DNA of 64,000 bases, from the NCBI GenBank assembly GCA_036389135.1, contig DASVQP010000052.1:62001-126000 (forward strand). Reading direction: 5' to 3'. Below the pieces are notes generated by a model. The model did not search any database. It had not been told where the DNA came from and saw only the letters and a program-made list of their open reading frames with translations. Positions 46,251-53,213 of this stretch are shown piece after piece. The first letter of the stretch is position 1. Each line of letters opens with the position of its first letter. The position numbers and the translations under genes are program-made. The DNA is from Longimicrobium sp. GTDB taxonomy: Bacteria; Gemmatimonadota; Gemmatimonadetes; Longimicrobiales; Longimicrobiaceae.

Positions 46251-46901
46251 ATGAAACCGTTCCTGATCGGGATCGCCGGGGGCACCGGCTCGGGGAAGAC
46301 CACCGTGGCGCGCCGCATCTACCAGTCGCTGCACCTGGACTCGGCGGTGTTCATCGACCACGACGCCTACTACCGCGACCTGGCCCACATGACGGTGGAG
46401 GAGCGGCAGCGGATGAACTTCGACCACCCCGACTCGCTGGACAACGACCTGCTGATCGGGCAGCTGGAGCGGCTGCTGGCGGGCGAGGCGGTGGAGAAGC
46501 CGGTCTACGACTTCACCCGCCACACGCGGGCCGCCGAGACGGTGAGGATCGCACCGCGCCACGTGATCCTGGTGGACGGCATCCTCCTCTTCGCCGACGC
46601 GCGGCTGCGCGACATGTTCGACCTCAAGATCTTCGTGGACACGGAGGCGGACGTGCGCTTCATCCGCCGCCTGCGCCGCGACATCGAGACGCGCGGGCGC
46701 TCGCTGGATGCGGTGATCGACCAGTACCTGAACACCGTGCGCCCCATGCACTTCGAGTTCGTGGAGCCCACCAAGCGCTACGCGGACGTGATCCTTCCGC
46801 GCGGGGGGCAGAACACCGCCGGCATCGAGGTGATCGCGGCGCGTATCCGGGAGCGGCTGGCGGAGAAGGCGAGGGCGGAGGCGGGGGAGACCGGCGGTTG
46901 A
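46251..46901 (+). CDS. udk: Uridine/cytidine kinase
   Basis: 216 residues. P-loop GIAGGTGSGKTT with the key Lys16, then FIDHDAYYRDLAHMTVEERQRMNFDHPDSLD, the nucleoside-binding block of Udk. VILVDGILLFADARLRDMFDLKIFVDTEADVRFIRR supplies Walker B and the lid. It phosphorylates uridine and cytidine in pyrimidine salvage. The start codon directly opens MKPFLIGIAGG, as usual for the family. Confidence 0.95.
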   Translation: MKPFLIGIAGGTGSGKTTVARRIYQSLHLDSAVFIDHDAYYRDLAHMTVEERQRMNFDHPDSLDNDLLIGQLERLLAGEAVEKPVYDFTRHTRAAETVRIAPRHVILVDGILLFADARLRDMFDLKIFVDTEADVRFIRRLRRDIETRGRSLDAVIDQYLNTVRPMHFEFVEPTKRYADVILPRGGQNTAGIEVIAARIRERLAEKARAEAGETGG

Positions 46902-46998
46902 CTGCTGCAACGAGCGCGGGAACCGGGGGATGATTCCCCCCGGCTGGGACGACGGGAAGGCGGCTGAAGCCGGCTTGATAGGCGCGGCATTGGTCCCG

Positions 46999-47272
46999 GA
47001 GTCCGCGAAGGCGGACTTTGAGTGGTTCCGGCGGCGAATTCATTCGCTCCTGGATGCGGGCATCGGTCGCATGGCAGGACACGGGCAGCCACGTGGGGCG
47101 GCCCCTGCGGGATCGATGCGGGATGCGGAGGTCGAGGAAGGGAGAGGGTGGGCGCGATGAATCGCGCCCCTACGGAGCGGCGGCGCCGTATTCACGTACA
47201 CGGGCAGATCTCGCCCCCGAATCCGCGAAGGCGGACTTAGTGCTGTTGTTGCAGCGAGTTCACTCGCCCGTA
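46999..47272 (+). repeat. Composite repeat: family I, hairpins A and C, family I
   Basis: Family I at 46999 (GAGTCCGCGAAGGCGGACTTT), hairpin A at 47083 (loop ACGTGG), hairpin C at 47150 (67 bases later, B missing), then family I again at 47219 (GAATCCGCGAAGGCGGACTT, with TGTTGTTGCAGCGAGTTCAC). This and the promoter at 47296 account for the ~500 bases between udk and the next gene. Confidence 0.85.
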
Positions 47273-47295
47273 CACCACCCCGTCGTGGATTCGGC

Positions 47296-47325
47296 TTGAC
47301 CGGCCCGGCGCGGTTCCGGTATACT
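47296..47325 (+). promoter_or_regulatory. Strong promoter upstream of the FlgD-like domain gene
   Basis: TTGACC (47296-47301), 18-base spacer, TATACT (47320-47325). Predicted start near 47332 and leader about 75 bases. Confidence 0.7.
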
Positions 47326-47405
47326 CACAACGGAAACCCTGTACGAACCCCGCGCGATCCCGGAGGAGCACACCGAGCGCGATCCACGGACCGAATGAGG
47401 TGCTG

Positions 47406-47909
47406 ATGCTGCGTGCACCCCCGGTTCTGCTCCTGCTCCTGGCGCTCTTCGGGCTGGGGCTCCCCCCCGGGTTATGGGGGCAGGACCCCGACGAAAGGGC
47501 CCCGGTGGTGCCATCCAAGGGCTACCGGCTGGAGCAGAACTACCCCAATCCGCCGAACCCGGATACATACATTCCGTTTTACCTGGAGGAAGGCCTGTTC
47601 AAGGATGGCGAGCCCCGGGTCGTCACCATCCGAATCGTAAACATGTTTCGTCAGCTGATCGCCATCCCCAAGGCGGTCGGCCATCCCCGCGGCCGGGACG
47701 TGCGCGTGCAGGGGCTCCGCTACACGGAGCCGGGCCGCAAGGTGGCCTACTGGGATGGCCGGGACCTGAACGGAAGGCGCGCCCCCTCGGGGCTCTACTA
47801 CTGCGAGCTGGTGGTGGGCGACCGGCGCGAGCCGGACCTGATTCGCATCATCGTCGCCAACCCTTCGAAGCGCTCGCGCTTCATTCCCCCCATCTTCAGA
47901 AGACAGTGA
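47406..47909 (+). CDS. Secreted single-domain protein with FlgD/T9SS-type Ig motif
   Basis: 167 residues from ATG 47406 (a GTG at 47400 is possible). The signal peptide is Leu-rich (APPVLLLLLALFGLGLPPGLWGQ). Next comes YRLEQNYPNPPNPDTYIPFYL, a variant of the LxQNYPNPFNPxTxIxF motif that opens FlgD-type Ig domains, and later VAYWDGRDLNGRRAPSGLYYCELVVGD, matching the closing block of that fold. These domains normally form the C-terminal end of large secreted proteins sorted by T9SS or the hook-cap FlgD. Here the domain stands alone behind a signal peptide. Its partner is unknown. Confidence 0.75.
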   Translation: MLRAPPVLLLLLALFGLGLPPGLWGQDPDERAPVVPSKGYRLEQNYPNPPNPDTYIPFYLEEGLFKDGEPRVVTIRIVNMFRQLIAIPKAVGHPRGRDVRVQGLRYTEPGRKVAYWDGRDLNGRRAPSGLYYCELVVGDRREPDLIRIIVANPSKRSRFIPPIFRRQ

Positions 47910-47952
47910 AGCCGGCCGCGGATTCTGATCCGGGCCGGCTTAACTGTTGTGC

Positions 47953-48022
47953 TCAGTGCTAAGTGCTAAGTGCTAAGTGCTGAAGGTTACTCAGGACTTG
48001 GCACTTAGGACTTAGCACTTTC
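47953..48022. terminator. Family D hairpin between convergent genes
   Basis: The left arm CAGTGCTAAGTGCTAAGTGC faces GGACTTGGCACTTAGGACTT plus AGCACTTTCCGTTC. It starts 44 bases after the + stop and ends four bases from the minus-strand stop at 48026, a place that suits a bidirectional terminator. Confidence 0.8.
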
Positions 48023-48025
48023 CGT

Positions 48026-48382
48026 TCAATCGATCAGATACAGGAACCGCCCGCAGCTCTGGCACGAGCGTACTTCCTCGTTCCGGTCCGCGTCGGAGGC
48101 GAGGGCGGTGGGGATCTGGACGAAGCAGCCGTAGCAGGTGCCCCGGATGACCGGGACCACCACGCGGGGCTGTTTGTTCGCGATCCGGCGGTAGCGGTTG
48201 CGGACCTCCGGGGCCAGCGCCTCCTCCATCTCCGCGATCTTTTCGTCCAGGATGGTGAGCGCTACGTCGGTGCTCAGCCCGAAGACGGCTTCCTGCACGT
48301 CGCGCGACGAGGTCTCTCCCAGCTCGCGGCGCTGCGTCTTCAGGTCCTGGATCTCCAGCAGTGCTTCCAACTGGGGGTGCAT
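48026..48382 (-). CDS. C4-type zinc-ribbon protein
   Basis: 118 residues. An N-terminal helical coiled coil (1-70) is followed by a zinc ribbon with CYGC and, 21 residues later, CQSC. This matches the short end of the DUF164/zf-RING_7 family, whose longer members are about 240 residues. The role is unknown; a possible nucleic-acid or ribosome-linked function is only inference. It lies 19 bases after the EIIA-type gene on the same strand and is probably co-transcribed with it. Confidence 0.8.
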   Translation of the reverse strand: MHPQLEALLEIQDLKTQRRELGETSSRDVQEAVFGLSTDVALTILDEKIAEMEEALAPEVRNRYRRIANKQPRVVVPVIRGTCYGCFVQIPTALASDADRNEEVRSCQSCGRFLYLID

Positions 48383-48401
48383 ACGTGGGACTCTCCGCGC
48401 C

Positions 48402-48854
48402 TCAGACGCCCTTCTCCTGAAGGAGCGCGAGGAATTCCAAAGGATTAGTGAGCTGGTCGAGCCGGGTGGACACGTCCGGCTCCTTGGAGAACTGCGCGAT
48501 CTTGCCCAGCACCGGCAGGTACTGGTTGGACACCTCCAGCGGCGGCGCCACGATCATGAAGAAGTAGCGCGCCGGCTGCTCGTCGATGGCCTTGAAGTCC
48601 ACCCCCGACGTCTTGCGGCCGAACGCCACGCGCAGCCGGTTCACCACCAGCGAGCGGCAGTGGGGGATGGCGATCCCCTTGCCGATCCCGGTGGAGCCCA
48701 GGTTTTCCCTGCGCTTCAGCATCTTGAAGAGGATCCCCTGCGACTTCTCGTCGACTTTGAGCAGGGCGATGAGCTCCTTGAGGATCTCATCCTTGCTCTC
48801 GCCTTTGAGGTCGAGCTGGATCGCGTCTTCGTTGAAGAATTCGCGAAGTTCCAT
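48402..48854 (-). CDS. ptsN: PTS EIIA-type (PtsN/EIIA-Ntr) protein
   Basis: 150 residues. His65 in IGKGIAIPHCRS is the phosphorylation site of EIIA (fructose/mannitol/Ntr class). ESKDEILKELIALL and PARYFFMIVAPP surround it. It is a lone domain without EIIB/C, so a regulatory role like PtsN, controlling K+ transport and nitrogen or carbon signals, is more likely than sugar import. The EI and HPr partners are not in the window. Its neighbours give no further hint. Confidence 0.88.
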   Translation of the reverse strand: MELREFFNEDAIQLDLKGESKDEILKELIALLKVDEKSQGILFKMLKRRENLGSTGIGKGIAIPHCRSLVVNRLRVAFGRKTSGVDFKAIDEQPARYFFMIVAPPLEVSNQYLPVLGKIAQFSKEPDVSTRLDQLTNPLEFLALLQEKGV

Positions 48855-48978
48855 ATCTACAATTCCCGGTGATTTACACGAGTCGGCTTTCAGGGTCCGG
48901 TCAAGGACGCCGGAATGTAAGCGCCGCGCCGATGCCTGTCAAAACCAACAACTTATCTCATTCCGGGGTCAAACGAAT

Positions 48979-49011
48979 GGAGGCACGGAGAACGAGTCTC
49001 TCCGTGCCTCC
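48979..49011 (-). terminator. CACGGAGA-type hairpin after the Lrp-like gene
   Basis: A 13-bp stem, GGAGGCACGGAGA (48979-48991) with TCTCCGTGCCTCC (48999-49011), 7-base loop. On the minus strand it follows the stop at 49039 by 28 bases. It shares its core with the terminator at 3553. Confidence 0.75.
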
Positions 49012-49038
49012 TTTCCGCGTTTCTCCGATCCAGCCGCG

Positions 49039-50169
49039 TCAGCGCATCGCCCCGGGGTCCATTCCGTTGCGGCGGCACCACTCCGCGTAGGCAAAGGGCG
49101 AGATCTCGGACGGCTTGATCTCGCTGCGCCCGCCCCAGAAAACGTTGGTGTAGCCGACCGGGATGCCCGCCTCTTCCAGGTGCTGGTCGATGGCGGCCTT
49201 GTGGGCGAGCACCGTCTCCTTCTCGGTGCCGTGCGCCACGCCCATGATGTTGACGCCGCCGAACTCCGGCCCGCCCTCGCGCCAGTAGGCGTGCGTCATC
49301 ACGAAGTGGCGGCCCACCTCACGCCCCGCGTCCAGCTCGCGCCCCTGCGGCACGCGCCAGTGGAAGAGGGCGTTGTAGCGCGTCACCCGCTCCCCCGCGG
49401 CGTTGGGCTTGTAGTGCTCGAGGAAGGTGGAGAAGCGCCCGATCACGCCACGCCGGTTGAGGTCGCGCGCGATCTGGAGAAACCGCTCCAGCCGCACGCC
49501 CGCTTCCTCCGCCCGCGCGGTCCACGGATGGTCGGTGATCTCCTCCGCGGCGAACTCGCGCTTCAGAGCCTCCAGGATGCGCCATTCGAGGTCCGACAGC
49601 TCCACGATGTTGGTGTCGAGCACCTGGCCCAGCTCTTCGGAGCGGGCGCCGGGCTCCAGCCCGCGCCGGCGCACGTGGCCCACTCCCAGCGCGAACAGCT
49701 TGTGGGCCGGGAGGAGCTTGTAAGCGAGGGCGCCGGTGCGCTCCATCAGGAAGCGCGCGTGCTTCTCCATCGAAAAGCCCTGCGGCACCTTGAGCGTCGT
49801 CCACAGCCGGTACTTGGAGCCCTGCGTCTCGCGGTCGGTGGAGCGGATGACGACGTGGCCGGAGAACGGGTCCTCGCGGAACATGTACTCGAAGGCGTCG
49901 TCCAGCCGCTCGGGCGGCACCTGCCACGCCACCAGCGCGCCGGGGGCCAGGTTGGTGGCCATCAGCGTCTGCCGCACGCGGCGGATGGTGCCCGACGCGA
50001 GCATCGCGCGGATGCGCTCCAGCACCGTCTCCAGATCCACCTCGCTGAGGCGGGCGATCTCCTGGAACGGCTCGTCCTGGAACCCCTGCACCCGGTCCTC
50101 GGAGACGGCCAGGATGCGGCCGTTGACGGGATCGGTGGTCTCCACCGGCACGGTGGTCGTATCGCTCAT
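49039..50169 (-). CDS. Double Lrp/AsnC-like protein, siroheme decarboxylase (AhbA-AhbB) type
   Basis: 376 residues. Two similar halves: a winged helix followed by an AsnC-type ligand domain in each. First half: IARLSEVDLETVLERIRAML and TIRRVRQTLMATNLAPGALVAWQVP. Second half: LSDLEWRILEALKREFAAEE, then GVIGRFSTFLEHYKPNAAGE before HWRVPQG. The R-F/Q-x-x-x-L/M pattern followed by G/A-x-V-x-W-x-VP is typical of AhbA/AhbB and the NirDLGH proteins, which decarboxylate siroheme on the way to heme or heme d1. Here both subunits are fused. No other heme gene is near, so enzyme versus regulator is undecided. Confidence 0.75.
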   Translation of the reverse strand: MSDTTTVPVETTDPVNGRILAVSEDRVQGFQDEPFQEIARLSEVDLETVLERIRAMLASGTIRRVRQTLMATNLAPGALVAWQVPPERLDDAFEYMFREDPFSGHVVIRSTDRETQGSKYRLWTTLKVPQGFSMEKHARFLMERTGALAYKLLPAHKLFALGVGHVRRRGLEPGARSEELGQVLDTNIVELSDLEWRILEALKREFAAEEITDHPWTARAEEAGVRLERFLQIARDLNRRGVIGRFSTFLEHYKPNAAGERVTRYNALFHWRVPQGRELDAGREVGRHFVMTHAYWREGGPEFGGVNIMGVAHGTEKETVLAHKAAIDQHLEEAGIPVGYTNVFWGGRSEIKPSEISPFAYAEWCRRNGMDPGAMR

Positions 50170-50198
50170 GGTCTGCAGGGCTCGTGTGGTTGCGCCGC

Positions 50199-51044
50199 TC
50201 ACCCTTCTCCCGCGGCGGATGCCCCGGAGGCGGTCCCTTCGCTGCGCAGCGTCACCTTGTACACCTCGGGCGGCGCGTTGGGCTTCACCCGCACCGACTT
50301 GGCGGGGATGCCCACGTTGACGTGGTAGGCGCGCACGTCCTTGGTGGCCACCGCCATCGCCCCCACCATCGCGTTCTCCCCCACGTGCGTCCCGGCGAGC
50401 ACGGTGGCGTGGTAGGTGATGCGCACGCCGTCGCCGAGCACCGTCTGCAGGTTGCTGACGTCGCGCTGGTCGACGATGGAGTGCGTGTGGGAGTAGATGT
50501 TGGCGTAGTCGGAGATCGACACGCCGTTCCCCAGTACGATCCCGCCGCGGTCGTCGAGCAGGACGTTGCGGTGCACCACCACGTCGTCGCCCACTTCCAG
50601 GTTGTAGCCGTACGTGAACTCCACGAAGTGGAAGCACTTGAAGTTCTTGCCCACGCGCTTGAAGAGGTACGGCGCCAGCGCGCGGCGGAAGTGCACGCCC
50701 AGGTGCACGTTGCCGCCCATGGGGCTGCGGTCGAACATCTGCCACATCCAGAGCAGCGGCTTCCGCTCGTTGAAGCGCTCCACGTCCACCTCGGCGTAGT
50801 ACTCGGGCTCCAGGGTGACGTTGCGTGCGTCCATCTGCGCCAGCGACGCCTGCACCGCGAGCGGGAGGTTGCGCGGGTCCACGCCGGCCATCCCCGGATA
50901 CCAGAGCGCGGTGAGTGTCTGGCGGCACAGCTCCCAGCGGTCGTCGCCGCGGGCCAGCGCCTCCTGCAGCTCCCCGAGCCACCGGTCGTACAGCGCGGTC
51001 GCCTCGGCGGCCGGGTCCAGTTTGCGCAGCGGATATATGGGCAT
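50199..51044 (-). CDS. Left-handed beta-helix acyltransferase-like protein
   Basis: 281 residues from ATG (51042-51044). An N-terminal helical region (1-100) has no match I know. The C-terminal half (about 140-255) is a hexapeptide-repeat beta-helix: VGDDVVVHRNVLLDDRGGIVLGNGVSISDYANIYSHTHS, then LGDGVRITYHATVLAGTHVGENAMVGAMAV and VGIPAKSVR. HTHSIVD carries the His often used by maltose/galactoside and sugar O-acetyltransferases. The acceptor is unknown. It lies 29 bases before the Lrp-like gene on the same strand, so the two form an operon; they may act on one pathway. Confidence 0.78.
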   Translation of the reverse strand: MPIYPLRKLDPAAEATALYDRWLGELQEALARGDDRWELCRQTLTALWYPGMAGVDPRNLPLAVQASLAQMDARNVTLEPEYYAEVDVERFNERKPLLWMWQMFDRSPMGGNVHLGVHFRRALAPYLFKRVGKNFKCFHFVEFTYGYNLEVGDDVVVHRNVLLDDRGGIVLGNGVSISDYANIYSHTHSIVDQRDVSNLQTVLGDGVRITYHATVLAGTHVGENAMVGAMAVATKDVRAYHVNVGIPAKSVRVKPNAPPEVYKVTLRSEGTASGASAAGEG

Positions 51045-51124
51045 CGGGCGGGGCTTCGCGGGTGTGCTTTTGGGTGGTGCTCCAGGGCGGAAAGGTAGAG
51101 CGGGGGCGGGCGGGGAGTCAAACG

Positions 51125-51180
51125 GGGGCCCTCTCCCCGCTCGTTCCTCGCTGCCCCTCCCCAAATTGCGGGGGAGGGGC
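51125..51180. repeat. CCCCTCCCC...GGGGAGGGG repeat (family G)
   Basis: GGGCCCTCTCCCCGCTCGTTC, CTCGCTGCCCCTCCCC, AAATT, then GCGGGGGAGGGGC. It has the same 5' half as the element at 18901 with a different loop. It is followed after 12 bases by an A-B-C island, as at 18901-19012. Confidence 0.75.
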
Positions 51181-51192
51181 GGGGGCGGGCAC

Positions 51193-51360
51193 GGGCAGCC
51201 ACGTGGGGCGGCCCCCACGGGTTATGTGCGGAGGGCGGGGGTCGCGGTGGGGGAGAGGGTGGGCAGACACGTAGGTCTGCCCCTACCAGTGACGGGTGTC
51301 GGTCCGGCGGGCGGCGGTCGCGGTGGGGGCGAGGGCGGGCGCGATAAATCGCGCCCCTAC
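51193..51360 (+). repeat. Phased hairpin island, copies A-B-C
   Basis: A at 51193 (ends CCCCCAC), B at 51261 (loop ACGTAG), C at 51337 (loop TAAA). Steps are 68 and 76 bases. The genes on both sides are on the minus strand, yet the island has the same + orientation as the other six. Confidence 0.88.
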
Positions 51361-51428
51361 GGCATCGGTGTGCGCCAGGGATGCCGAACGGCGCCGCGCG
51401 CTGCGCTACGCGCGGATGCACGCAAAAC

Positions 51429-51461
51429 GCCCCTCCCCCAGGTAGTTATTGGGGGAGGGGG
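51429..51461. repeat. Inverted copy of the family G hairpin, probable terminator of the lipid-kinase gene
   Basis: CCCCTCCCCCAGGTAGTTAT plus TGGGGGAGGGG is the exact reverse complement of the hairpin part of 18928-18959. On the minus strand it lies nine bases after the stop at 51470, as the other copy follows the rng stop. Confidence 0.8.
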
Positions 51462-51469
51462 CCCCGGCC

Positions 51470-52387
51470 CTACCCCTCCGCGCCGTCCGGAGGCCCCGGC
51501 GCCATCACCGTGATCTGGCGGGGGAGCATGCGGTACTCGAACCGGCGGGCCGACATCGGCTCGCCGTCCACGTTCACGCTCAGCTCCACCTCCGCCTCCA
51601 CGGTCACGCTGCGCACCTTGCGGTACACCACCTTTTCGTGCTCCACGTGGTTGCCGGCGCGGAGCTGCGGGGCGATGCGCACGAACTCCATGTGCGTCAT
51701 CGCCTCCACGATGCACACGTCCAGCAGGCCGTCGGAGAGGTCCGCCTCGGAGGTGAGGCGCACGCCGCCGCCGGTACGCTGCGCGTTGCCCACGGCGAAG
51801 ATCAGGAAGTCGCCGTCGTGCAGCACCTCGCGGCCGGAGGTGAAGCGCGCCTTGCACGGGGTGAGCGTCACGAACTTCTTCACCCCCGTCACCACGTAGG
51901 CGATCGGGCCCAGCATGCGCTTCAGCTCGTCCGACGCCTCGTCCGTCGCCTCGGCACCGAAGCCGCCACTGGAGACGTTGAGGAAGCAGCGCCCGTTCAG
52001 CGCGGCCAGGTCCACGGGGTAGCCGGTACCCTCCACCGCCACGGCGAGCGCCTGCTCCGGGTCTTTGGGGACGCGCAGGCCCCCCGCGAAGTCGTTGGCC
52101 GTGCCCAGCGGGATCACCGCCAGGCGCGGCAGCTCGTCGTGCCCCCCGGCCTCCGCCCAGTCGTTGAGCCCGTTCACCACCTCGTTGATGGTGCCGTCGC
52201 CGCCTGCCGCCACCACCACCTCGGCACCGCGCTCCGCCGCCTCCGTGGCGAAGCGGCGCGCGTCGCCCGCCTCGAAGGTGATGTGCCCGCGCACCTGGTG
52301 GCCGGCCTCGCGCAGCGACTCGACCCCGCGCCGGATCGCCTCGACGGCGGCGGGGGTGGACGGGTTGATGACGATCTCCAGGTGCAA
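51470..52387 (-). CDS. Diacylglycerol/lipid kinase family protein (YegS/DgkB type)
   Basis: 305 residues from a TTG at 52387, which gives MHLEIVINPSTPAAVEAIRRG, the normal first strand of YegS-like kinases, with GGAG upstream. An ATG at 52465 would add 26 residues of linker-like sequence. VVVAAGGDGTINEVVNGL at about 57-74 contains the GGDGT nucleotide motif. LAVIPLGTANDFAGGL and GGFGAEATDEASDELKRML follow, and the C-terminal beta sandwich ends the protein. It phosphorylates diacylglycerol or a related lipid. It is divergent from the mraZ promoter. Confidence 0.85.
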   Translation of the reverse strand: MHLEIVINPSTPAAVEAIRRGVESLREAGHQVRGHITFEAGDARRFATEAAERGAEVVVAAGGDGTINEVVNGLNDWAEAGGHDELPRLAVIPLGTANDFAGGLRVPKDPEQALAVAVEGTGYPVDLAALNGRCFLNVSSGGFGAEATDEASDELKRMLGPIAYVVTGVKKFVTLTPCKARFTSGREVLHDGDFLIFAVGNAQRTGGGVRLTSEADLSDGLLDVCIVEAMTHMEFVRIAPQLRAGNHVEHEKVVYRKVRSVTVEAEVELSVNVDGEPMSARRFEYRMLPRQITVMAPGPPDGAEG

Positions 52388-52472
52388 GGGCGGCGCTCCG
52401 GGGCGGCGTGGTGTGGGTTGCGCGGCGCCGGGGAGCAAGAACCCCGCCAGGCACCTTCGGCACATCTTCTCC

Positions 52473-52500
52473 TTGACCTTGCCGGGAAACGCGTTAGGTT
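52473..52500 (+). promoter_or_regulatory. Promoter of the dcw cluster (mraZ)
   Basis: TTGACC (52473-52478), 16-base spacer, TAGGTT (52495-52500). The predicted start, about 52507, lies at the edge of the MraZ boxes, so bound MraZ would block the polymerase. Confidence 0.6.
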
Positions 52501-52508
52501 GGGGCTCA

Positions 52509-52533
52509 GTGGGATGAAGTGGGGAAGAGTGGG
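52509..52533 (+). promoter_or_regulatory. MraZ operator: three GTGGG boxes, 10-bp period
   Basis: GTGGG at 52509-52513, 52519-52523 and 52529-52533, each separated by exactly five bases. In E. coli and Mycoplasma, MraZ binds such TGGGN direct repeats upstream of its own gene. This predicts autorepression of the whole cell-wall cluster. Confidence 0.85.
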
Positions 52534-52564
52534 ATGCCGCGGGGTGCCCTCGTCTACGGATCGA

Positions 52565-52996
52565 ATGACCGGCTTCCTGGGAAGCTTCCATCACAACGTC
52601 GACGAAAAGGGCCGCCTCAGCCTTCCCGCCTCCTTCAGGCGGGAAGGCCAGGAACAGCCCTTCGTGCTGGTGCACGTCTTTCCGGACGCGCTCACGCTGT
52701 ACCCCCGGTCCGCCTGGGCCGAGGTGGAGGGGCGCCTGCGAGAGGTGCTCCGGCTGCAGCCGCAGGCCCGCCCCTGGGTCCTCAAGGTGACGGCCAACGC
52801 CTGCGAAGTCGTGCCGGACAAGCAGGGGCGCATCCTTGTGCCCCAGCGGCTGCAGGAAGCGGTGGGGATCGATGGGGCCACGCTGGTGGTGGGCGCCATC
52901 GACCGCATCGAGCTGTGGGACCCGGCGCGCTTCACCGCCGCCACCGAGATGCCCGTGCCGGACGCCGCGCGCTTCATGCACCAGATCTTCGGCTAG
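52565..52996 (+). CDS. mraZ: Transcriptional regulator MraZ
   Basis: 143 residues from ATG 52565, chosen since MTGFLGSFHHNVDEKGRLSLPASFR is the universal MraZ opening (DxKGRxxxP). A second copy of the motif, VPDKQGRILVPQRLQEAVGI, forms the other AbrB-like half. The protein makes a ring that binds GTGGG repeats, which are found just upstream at 52509-52533. First gene of the dcw cluster. Confidence 0.96.
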   Translation: MTGFLGSFHHNVDEKGRLSLPASFRREGQEQPFVLVHVFPDALTLYPRSAWAEVEGRLREVLRLQPQARPWVLKVTANACEVVPDKQGRILVPQRLQEAVGIDGATLVVGAIDRIELWDPARFTAATEMPVPDAARFMHQIFG

Positions 52997-53021
52997 CCTA
53001 CCCCTTCCCGGGCCTCGCCAC

Positions 53022-53213
53022 GTGACCACCGAGCCGCACATCTTCAACTTCGCCCTGCTGGCGGAGCCCGTCCTGGCATGCGCCGCGGACCGGCACCTGG
53101 GACCCTACCTGGTGCTCCCCGCGCTGTCCGGGTGGGCCGGTGCGGACTGGTGCCGCTGCCGCGCCTGCGGAAGCACCGTCACCCGCGCCACCTCCATGCG
53201 CAACGCCGCGTGA
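53022..53213 (+). CDS. Small Cys-rich ORF between mraZ and rsmH
   Basis: 63 residues from GTG 53022: a hydrophobic first half (FNFALLAEPVLACAADRHLG) and CRCRACGSTVTRATSMRNAA at the end, whose CxCxxC looks like a metal knuckle. Its TGA shares two bases with the rsmH GTG, as other junctions in this cluster do, and the 200-base gap would otherwise be empty. No good ribosome site and no family known to me. Probably real but unproven. Confidence 0.45.
   Translation: MTTEPHIFNFALLAEPVLACAADRHLGPYLVLPALSGWAGADWCRCRACGSTVTRATSMRNAA

Noticed and set aside
29651-48022. CIRCE (HrcA) heat-shock operators, because GAGTGCTAA and TTAGCACTT occur
   Set aside because: CIRCE needs TTAGCACTC-N9-GAGTGCTAA. Here the halves are repeated many times, spacing does not fit, and the sites lie after genes rather than before groES, groEL or hrcA.
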